From: Strongylocentrotus purpuratus
Lineage: Eukaryota; Echinodermata; Echinoidea; Camarodonta; Strongylocentrotidae
NCBI RefSeq assembly: GCF_000002235.5
Contig: NW_022145605.1
Location: 31,743,774 to 31,807,773 of the forward strand
Length of the DNA: 64,000 nucleotides
Direction: 5' to 3'
This document shows, in pieces, positions 56,475 through 64,000 of this stretch (positions are counted from its first letter, which is position 1; every line of letters begins with the position of its first letter). The notes beneath the pieces were generated by a model that was given only the letters and a program-made list of their open reading frames with translations, ran no database searches and had not been told where the DNA came from. The position numbers and the translations under genes were made by a program.

Positions 56475-56795
56475 CACTGTGAAAAGGTTGGGCAATTTTT
56501 TTTCAACAATTTGCCCAACGTTGTGCCAATAGTCAACCCAACCATCTATTGGGCAATATTTTGCCCAGTGGTATTGGTAAACGTAAGTATCCTACTTCAC
56601 ATGTACATAATTGTTTCGTATTTTGACCAAAATTTGGGCAAAAATATGACCTTTCAACTGCCCGACTACGGTAGCCTATACTTGTTGGGAAAATCTTGAC
56701 CAACTGTTGGAAAAAATACGAAAATATTGCCCAATAGACGGTTGGGTTGACTATTGGTAAAGTGTTGGAAAATATTGCCCAACCTTTTCAGAGTG
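56475..56795. mobile_element. MITE with TTGGGCAA-rich ends
   Basis: CACTGTGAAAAGGTTGGGCA and TGCCCAACCTTTTCAGAGTG are inverted complements with one mismatch. Further in, CCAATAGTCAACCCAACC pairs with GGTTGGGTTGACTATTGG. About 321 bases. Confidence 0.82.
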
Positions 56796-56943
56796 CAGGG
56801 AGAGACTCCTTAAAAAAGCAAGCGAAATAATCATTTGTGTATAGTACTGATCTAGTTCTACTCTTAGTCTTGTAAACTGTGCTTACGTGATACCAAAAAA
56901 ATAGAGATTTTCTACAATATTTACCTGTACGTATTTTGTTAGA

Positions 56944-57247
56944 GGCGTATAGTCGAGTGAATATAATGTCACCGGACTGTGGATCACAAGATCAGCGGTT
57001 CGAGTCCCGTCGCCCGCGGCACTAATGTCCTTTGTAAGACATTAATCTACATTTGCCACTCTCAACCCAGGTGATGTAAATGGGTACCTGGCAGGGATGA
57101 ATTCCTTGAAATGCTAGAGCACCGTAATGACAGCCATAACTTAAAGCCGTGGTAATAATTTCCAGAGCTCTTTGGAAGCGCATATAGAGACGTTATATTA
57201 AATGTGATATGCGCTTTACAAGTACCGAATATTATCATTATTATTAT
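56944..57247 (+). repeat. tRNA-derived SINE, family Q, copy 3
   Basis: Head with AGTCGAGTGAATATAATGTC and B-box-like GCGGTTCGAGTCC; body GGTGATGTAAATGGGTACCT; tail GCGCTTTACAAGTACCGAAT then TTATTATTAT. The most complete copy. Confidence 0.78.
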
Positions 57248-58075
57248 ATGATTGATCAAGGTGGGCTATAGCATTTCATTATGCTAGACAAATAGCTCGC
57301 AGAACATAACATCAGATACGCTTCATCAGATATGCCCAATTATCCTTTACATCAAATATAATATTGACTTTATCTATTGATTTTTATTTAGCGTTGTCTT
57401 CATGTTCATTGTGAAGGAGGACCTGGCCTGGAGAGCTTGATATGTGAGGAAACTTAGCACAGCTTTGCAGTCTTTCTTCAAAACTTTCTTTCTACGAAAG
57501 GATTGGGCCCTATTGTATGGTTGGAATCCTTGTTTTGGTATCTGATTGATATACATTGGTACTTCCGAACAATCTTTCGAGCAAGCTTGTTTACAGATCC
57601 TTCAAGATTCATAATGTCTTTTGATTTTGTAGAGGGAGTGATATTTAGCTTGGCATTATGTTCTATAAGCTCATGACAATAGTTACTGTTTCAAGCACAA
57701 TGTATATAGCAACATGTTCGGTCCTTTCTGAATCTTCCCGTCCAATTTTGTCCAAAAACGCCTGTCAGTTCATTGTTCTTGGAAACGTGTTTTCGATGCA
57801 CATCGCCCAATAAAATATGTTCAGACATGTAGTAAAAATGTTGGGGTCGTCTCTTTCTCTTTTCTCTATTTGTAACCTACTTCAAAAACAATTTTCTACG
57901 CTCTGTCAGGGATGATGAAGTTGCCTGACTTTCAATGTTCTTCACATCAGCAACCTTACATTATTTTGTTAGTTCATTTTTTATGATTATCTTCCCATCC
58001 CCATATATTATATCTACCTATATTCAGTAGTCCAGCAAGCATAAATTATACCACCGGAGCTATATGAGGGTGAGG
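57248..58075. other. Intergenic DNA without recognised features
   Basis: A 60-codon minus-strand open frame at 57374-57556 has basic residues (FRRKKVLKKDCK) but no domain I can name and no splice context. I do not call it a gene. Confidence 0.35.
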
Positions 58076-58077
58076 AA

Positions 58078-58235
58078 GAAGGGGGGGGGGAGGGGGGGAG
58101 AGAGAGAGAGAAAGGAATAGAGAAAGGGAGTACAACATAATTATGCGTGTGTATGATAAAGAGAGAAAATGGTTGGATAAAAAGTGACAGAGAGACAGAA
58201 AGAGAGACAGAGAGAGAGAGAGAAACATAACAGAT
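58078..58235 (+). repeat. GA-rich tract
   Basis: G run then (GA)n with short interruptions; opposite-strand frames are artefacts. Confidence 0.8.
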
Positions 58236-58637
58236 GCCGATTTTTGTCATAGGAATGTTATAAGAAACGTCGTAATGGAGGGACATGGAAGAATATTAAT
58301 GTATCTTCCTTCTCAAAATGTATTTTTGTGTTCTTTAGTTCTATTATAAATGTTGTTCTAGTTGCAATTACGCTGGCCGCCATTGTTTTATACCAACTAA
58401 TCCCCTGGTACATGTAATCGATCGACGTCTTTGGGAGGGGTCTAAAAAAGTTCAACCGATCTTGGACATTTTTGGGGGCACGTGATCCCCCCCCCCCCTC
58501 TCCGTGGCTACGTGCCTGACCCTAGCTATGTGTGGAAAAGTGCAGGAGACCGCCATCATAAGCGACGCTTGATCAGGATGGCGGCCTCTAAAACACAATT
58601 TTGAAGGTGCAATTTAATTGAAAAACGAAAACAAAAA

Positions 58638-58671
58638 TCGTGTGTGTGTGTGTGTGTTTGTGTGTGAGAGG

Positions 58672-58731
<60 letters not shown>

Positions 58732-58735
58732 AACG
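58638..58735 (+). repeat. (TG)n-(GA)n microsatellite
   Basis: About 12 TG units followed by about 30 GA units. Confidence 0.9.
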
Positions 58736-61190
58736 ACGCCATCCATTATTCTACCAAAGCAAGAGCATCCAAGCGTGATGCATTATTGGAATTCAATTAT
58801 ACATGTACGCATAAAATATTCAAACCTTTTTTCATGCCGGAAATATTCATGAAATTTATGTGACGAAGTTTGATATTAAATTTTTGACAGTGCATAACGG
58901 TCTGGTGTTTTTCATACGTCTCAATTTATCCAGGTTATTTCTATGGTAACGCGCATTTAAACAACACAAATGATTGACGCTATCAATATCTATCCCTTGA
59001 TACTATCCCAGAATTTTGATCCACTCAATACGTTTCTAAGTTAATGTGTGTTTTACCAGACCAAAAAATACAACTCCCCCCTCTTAAAGTTGTTGGCGCT
59101 GATAGGTAATCCAAAGAAGCTGTCTCAGAATTTTCTATCCACTTTAACCTTGTTATTAGTGTGTATTGTATTTTCACAAACAAAATGATGTACGTCCCAA
59201 TCCTCAAATTAAGTTCTTCGACGCTAATACTTATATTGCCAAAATTAATGTTCCAAACCAAACCACAGTGCTTCTATTGCCGTTGTTCGGAGTTAAAATA
59301 ACAATTAGTTTCCACTTTCAATAGTTGGATTTGCATTTAGTCTCGAACTCTCAGATTGTCATCTTAAAGACAACCATTGTTATACTGGCTATTTGTCAAC
59401 CCAGTTGGGGCATGGCCTGGGGCACTCGTATTTATTTTTGAAAAAGTTCGTTTTTATGAAGAAAAATAATTATGAACGCCCAAGCTTTTTATACCAGTGA
59501 TTACTCTTAAATCGAAGGAGGTTCATAACTCCGAAGCTTAGTGTATTGCTCCGACAGGATGGGCGTGGGATTACTTTTTTTTCCGCACGGTAATCCATCT
59601 GGCTCTCTTGTGGTTCTGAACAGGAGAGGCTTGCAGACCAATTCTTTACCCCTATTTTTAAAATATTTTCATTATGTCACTGTCTCTTTATCAGACAGGG
59701 AACGTGGCCGTTTTTGTTCACCTTGCATTCGCCTATGCAGAAAGTGGTGACATTATGTAGATGCCTTAACCCTAAAAATGCCGGGCTATTTGAGGTCTTA
59801 ATACGGCAGGGGAGGGAGGCATTATGCCCCCAAGATTATATTGAATAAGATGGTAATGTTTATTTGTTTTAATGTTTATTAATATTTTCATGACCATATT
59901 TTAAATATGTTAAAAAATACTCATTAATTTGGTTAGGCTAAATGTAACCTTGTCGGACAATACCTACTAAAGCAAGTTTATTTCGGTTTTTTCGAAGGTT
60001 AATAATTTTTAAGGTTCACAATTTCGAAGATAAGGTTTTTTTAATCCGAAGGTTCTTAAAACAGAAAGATTTCTTAATTCCGACAGTTCATACTTCCGAT
60101 AGTTCAATATTACGAATTTCCGTCATTTCCAAGGTTCATAATGATAATTCTGAAGATGAAGCAGGGTTCTTACTTCCGAAAGGAAGAGAGAATTTTAATT
60201 TTCACGATTGCAAACCTGGTTCAAAGTATAATGAACCTTATTTCATTCTCATAATTCGAATAAACGAACCTTTGAGAGTACCAACCCTCGGGAGAAAACG
60301 ATGCCATCCATTATTCTTCCAAAGCGAGGGCATGAAAGTGTGACGCTGTATTGGTATATGTGTCTAACTAGGGCTGATAATGTGATGAGGCTCGATATTA
60401 ATTTGTCTGACTGTGCATAACGGTCGGGCTTTTTTCTTCTATTATACCTATGAAATTAATCAGCTTGTTTCTATCGTAACGTGCATTTCAACAATATTTT
60501 TTTTCCTCAATTTAACAAGCTCGTTTGTTTCTATAGCAACTTTAACAACAGGAATAGTCGATGCTATATATCCCTTAATGCTTTCCCAGAATGTTGATCA
60601 TGTTTCTAAGGTAACGTGTGTTTCCCCCCCCCCAAAAAAAATACACCTCCAACGTTCTAAATACCATTGGCGTTGAAAGGTATTCCAATAAAGCTGACTC
60701 ATAATTTTCTATCCACTTTTAGCGTGTTATTAGCGTAACATGTATTTTAACAATCAAAGTTATGTAAGTCCAAATCCTCAAAACAACTTCTAATTGGCGC
60801 GAATACCTACCTAACAGAGTTACTCCTAAAATTCAATCCAAAATTTGATGTTTTTCAGATAACATGCGTTTTCTGAAACAAAAGCAAAAACAAATATTAC
60901 TGGGTCTAATAGCTGTTATCTCAAGGAGCTATCCCCTATTCCGATCCAAAGTTATAATGTTTCTGAGATAACGTTCGTTTTCTCAAGCAATAGCAAAATC
61001 AAACAAAGAAACAACAATCATCTCCGCCAATAGCTATCCCACAATTTCTTTTCACCACACAACATGTTGCTAAGGGGGTAACGGGTGCCTTTCACACACA
61101 AAAAACACAAATCATCATAATGAGCTCCATGTGCGACCCTTGCAGAGCTATCCCATAATTTCAATCCACCAATCGTCATCAGTTGTTATC
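58735..61190 (+). repeat. Degenerate ~115-bp satellite-like repeats with two ~500-bp direct copies
   Basis: CGCCATCCATTATTCTACCA at 58737 and TGCCATCCATTATTCTTCCA at 60302 start two direct copies (to about 59240 and 60800). Within and after them a monomer marked by CTATCCCAGAATTTTGATCC, GTTTCTAAGGTAACGTG and a run of A/C recurs about every 110-120 bases to about 61180. Between the copies (59960-60260) lies a degenerate GGTTCATAATTCCGAAG repeat. Confidence 0.65.
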
Positions 61191-61988
61191 CTCGTTAATC
61201 TATCTGTTTATATCGATCCCGTTCTCATACGAGATTAGCGCCTGTAGAGGCAAACGTACCATTTACCATTTACAATTGGTCGAAGGTAGATATCAAGTCA
61301 TATGTCTCCTGCGATTGTAATTGATCTCCGTTTATCGATCGCTTTAGCCTATAGTTTGGATCTTACCGTTCATATTTTCCGCCTTCTGCATTCAAGCAAC
61401 TGTATTGTTCGTTGCCAAATGTGTTTTTTTTTTTCGAGAAAGACGTCAGGTGATCATCGTGCTCTTTTTTAATTTTTGAAAGCCCTTGAAGATTGATGTG
61501 TAAAATGGTGAGTGTCTTAAGTTTTTTAATCATAGTGTAATGGCCACCATGAGTTTGATTTGATTTGATTGCCATTGCACCTGTCGTCTATTTCAACATA
61601 AGCATGTACATGAGACATTTCGAAATGATACAATGTAATAAATGTGTACAAAAACAAGAACAAGAGAATAGAACTAGACATGCAATATTTGTTTGGAACA
61701 AGTATAGGTGGGCTGTTGCAACTAAAATGTGAGTGAAAATAGAACAACAAAAAAGCGAGATACTGCCCAAAAAACAATGTCATGTAGATTCAAAGTCAAT
61801 GTCAATGTCAAATGAGCGCGCATCGACTGTATTACATGTATGCATGTTGCGCTTTGTAAAATCTAGCTGAAGCTAAACTGTCTGCAGAATCAGTTCTTAT
61901 TATTATGTCAAATTCACTTTAAATAGACCTTATTGCCGATGTGGGATATAAAACAAATATTAACCTCCTTTACTCGGGCAATGGATAC

Positions 61989-62086
61989 AAACTATCATCG
62001 CCTCGGTGATCTCGGGGCTACCATCTTCCCTCGCCTTGCGGCTCGGGAAGATAGTAGCCCCGAGATCACCTCGGCGATGATAGTTT
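61989..62086. repeat. Near-perfect palindrome, 42-base arms
   Basis: Left arm AAACTATCATCGCCTCGGTG to ATCTTCCC; right arm GGGAAGATAGTAGCCCCGAG to AGTTT; 14-base loop. Only a few mismatches. Weaker inverted similarity continues outward (GGGCAATGGATAC / GCACCATTACCC). Confidence 0.85.
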
Positions 62087-62089
62087 GCA

Positions 62090-63180
62090 CCATTACCCTC
62101 GTAGTCGATTAATATTTGCTTAAGATACAATCAATTTTCCATCGACGTCATAGTATGCAAATTCGAATTTGGAGTTCGAAGGCCATTATGATGACATCGG
62201 AATATTTGTAATGGCCAAATGAGACATGAAATCATATCTCAGGCTCATACTCTATCCAAATAGGAAAACGGAAATTTATTTATTTATTTTTTGTTTATTT
62301 TGGTTTAAAAAGACATATAACTATACATGATTCAAAGGTCCAAGGACCAAAACTGATCATGTTCCGTTCGCAATTCCGTTCGTAGTACGTCCATTTCGTT
62401 TCAAGTACGTTGTTACTCCGTCTAATCGCAGTACGGGGATAATTTTGAACAGGCGCAAAGTTCTGGAGCAACTTTCCCATCCAAGCCAGTCCGAGCCCGT
62501 CCATGAAGTTCTTAAACAGATCGAAAACAGTTGGTACTACATTCAACTCCGTTCGCACACAGTTTGAGCCCGTTTGGCAACATTTTACAGAACGTAGTGA
62601 GAACTATTTTGGTGTAATGGGGGCTTCACTTGAATGTCTCGATCTGCAGAGCTTTAAACATTGAAGTTGAACGGGAATAAGGAATGGTAAGAGCGAGCCG
62701 GGGTTTTATAACCCTTGAGCCAGGACGTGATTGCACACGTGCTAGGAGCACGTTCGAACGCACTAAATCGACATGAGGACGAGCTGAACTGTCTCCAAAC
62801 TAGTTAAAAATGGGTTTGGTTGCATGGGTGTCGATCCCGGGGGGATGGGGGGGGGGGATATATCCCCCCCCAATATTTCAGGTGGGGGGATGGCCTGTAC
62901 AATCATTCTCCCCCCCCCCCAATAATTCACCATCAAAAAAAAAAAAAAAAAAACGAAGAGAAAAATTAATGAGAGTCCGATGAGAGTAGTTAATGGTTGT
63001 TACTCGGAAGATGACCATCAATATACACATGTTGTTATCTCATTTTCATAATATATACGAAGTAAATGAGACAACCGTATATGAGACAAGGATAAATTGA
63101 ATTCTCGCTCATACGGCTTCATCAGGAATTGATGAATTTATTCAATTCGTTCAAACAACAGCATCATAGAAATGCAATGC
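62090..63180. other. Intergenic DNA with G/C-run element
   Basis: No gene seen. At 62835-62935, CCCGGGGGGATGGGGGGGGG faces CCCCCCCCCAATAATTC, a dispersed G/C-run foldback, followed by about 17 A. Confidence 0.4.
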
Positions 63181-64000
63181 GCCAAATGCAAATCCGCAGC
63201 GTTAAAAACCAACGAGCAAAATGTTAAGCGCGAAGCGCAAAAGTAGCAATCTGCAATTAATGCACATCAAACAATTCTAGACAGTGTAAACATAGATGAA
63301 CTCTGTGACGAATTCGTGATTAGATCTTAGACAAGGAGAAATTTTCGGACATTAGTGCGACTTATAAGATAGTTCACTAGTTGCTAAAAATAACATCCAA
63401 CCATGATCTTATGTTCAATTTGATACAAGTGATTTATAAACGTTCGTGATATCACATGATTTTCAACAAAATTTGCGTTTCTCGAGTTCTGTTGCAAACT
63501 GACACATTCCCAAATAGCCAGGAAGAGCATATATGTTGTATATTCACTAATGGGCCTAATTAGTGGCTGATATTCCAGAAGCTATTGCGACAAGCACTGC
63601 CGGGAGATAACATGATACCCACCACTCGGGCTGTGCATGCAAAGATTTGCGAACGAACGTTCCATACGTACATCATGTGGGGAAACGGAATTCAGACAAG
63701 GATTAATAAAGAGAACAGTACAACGAATCGTTTTCTTTCTCTAATAGTTTAGTGAAACGGCAAAATTTCTGCGCTTTGCGCGGGAGGGGGCAACTTAATT
63801 CAAACTAGGTTTAAGAGTTATAATTAAATGAAACGTCAAAGTACACGATACAACGAATCGTCTTCTTTTTCTAATAAGGAAACTTGAAAGCTTCCGCGCT
63901 ATGCGCGGGATGGGCGAAAATGATTTCAAACGTGGATTAAGAGTAATAATTAAATGAAACGTCAAAGCTTCTGCGCTTTGCGCGTGGGGGGGGGGGGGAC
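63180..64000 (+). repeat. 130-bp tandem repeat at the right edge
   Basis: TACAACGAATCG at 63719 and 63849 marks a 130-base unit. Each unit has TTCTGCGCTTTGCGCGGGA-type and AGTAATAATTAAATGAAACG segments; a third partial unit reaches the window edge in a G run. The 5' flank (63180-63720) holds shorter GCGAAGCGCAAAA motifs. Confidence 0.7.

Overview
The window reads as nuclear DNA of a marine invertebrate animal. The genes are split into short exons (about 50-300 bp) with GT-AG introns, and there is a eukaryotic tRNA gene, many microsatellites, long purine tracts, foldback (MITE-like) elements and tRNA-derived SINEs. The proteins are clearly metazoan. The repeat style (TACATGTA-rich DNA, AAATC runs, elements starting GGGCCCTGTTTCAT or GTGTTTCACAAAGATCC) suggests an echinoderm, probably a sea urchin. 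That is an inference from repeat style, not a search result.

Layout. (1) 107-4663, plus strand: the last five exons of a DEPDC5/Iml1-like gene (gene 1); the 5' part lies left of the window. (2) 4664-11260: intergenic, with a SINE, a degenerate ~190-bp tandem repeat, CT/GA tracts and foldbacks. (3) 11264-18721, plus strand: a Dispatched-family gene of four coding exons (1006 aa by my join), with a tRNA-Ser(UGA) gene antisense in its first intron. (4) 18722-25170: repeat-rich intergenic DNA without a recognised gene. (5) 26155-52736, minus strand: a second DEPDC5/Iml1-like gene (gene 2). I could follow 28 exons that join in one frame with good splice sites (about 1375 aa) from the N-terminal domain to the stop. 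(6) 52737-64000: no gene recognised; nested elements, a 760-bp TIR element, SINEs, and ~115-bp and 130-bp tandem repeats.

Function. DEPDC5 is the Rag-binding subunit of GATOR1 (DEPDC5-NPRL2-NPRL3), which switches off mTORC1 at the lysosome when amino acids are scarce. Dispatched is a twelve-pass RND-type transporter that releases cholesterol-modified Hedgehog from producing cells. Nothing in the sequence links these two jobs; the neighbourhood looks incidental. The two DEPDC5 paralogues face each other across the Dispatched-like gene and share intron phases at several sites, so they descend from one duplicated gene.

I found no undescribed biological system. The most distinctive signal is that gene 2 repeatedly duplicates pieces of its own exons: three decayed copies of the 3' half of exon 4, one decayed copy of part of exon 14, and a 120-bp (40-codon) array grown from the last coding exon, in which each readable monomer ends in a stop. 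Two members of one MITE family also sit within about 20 bp of gene 2 splice sites.
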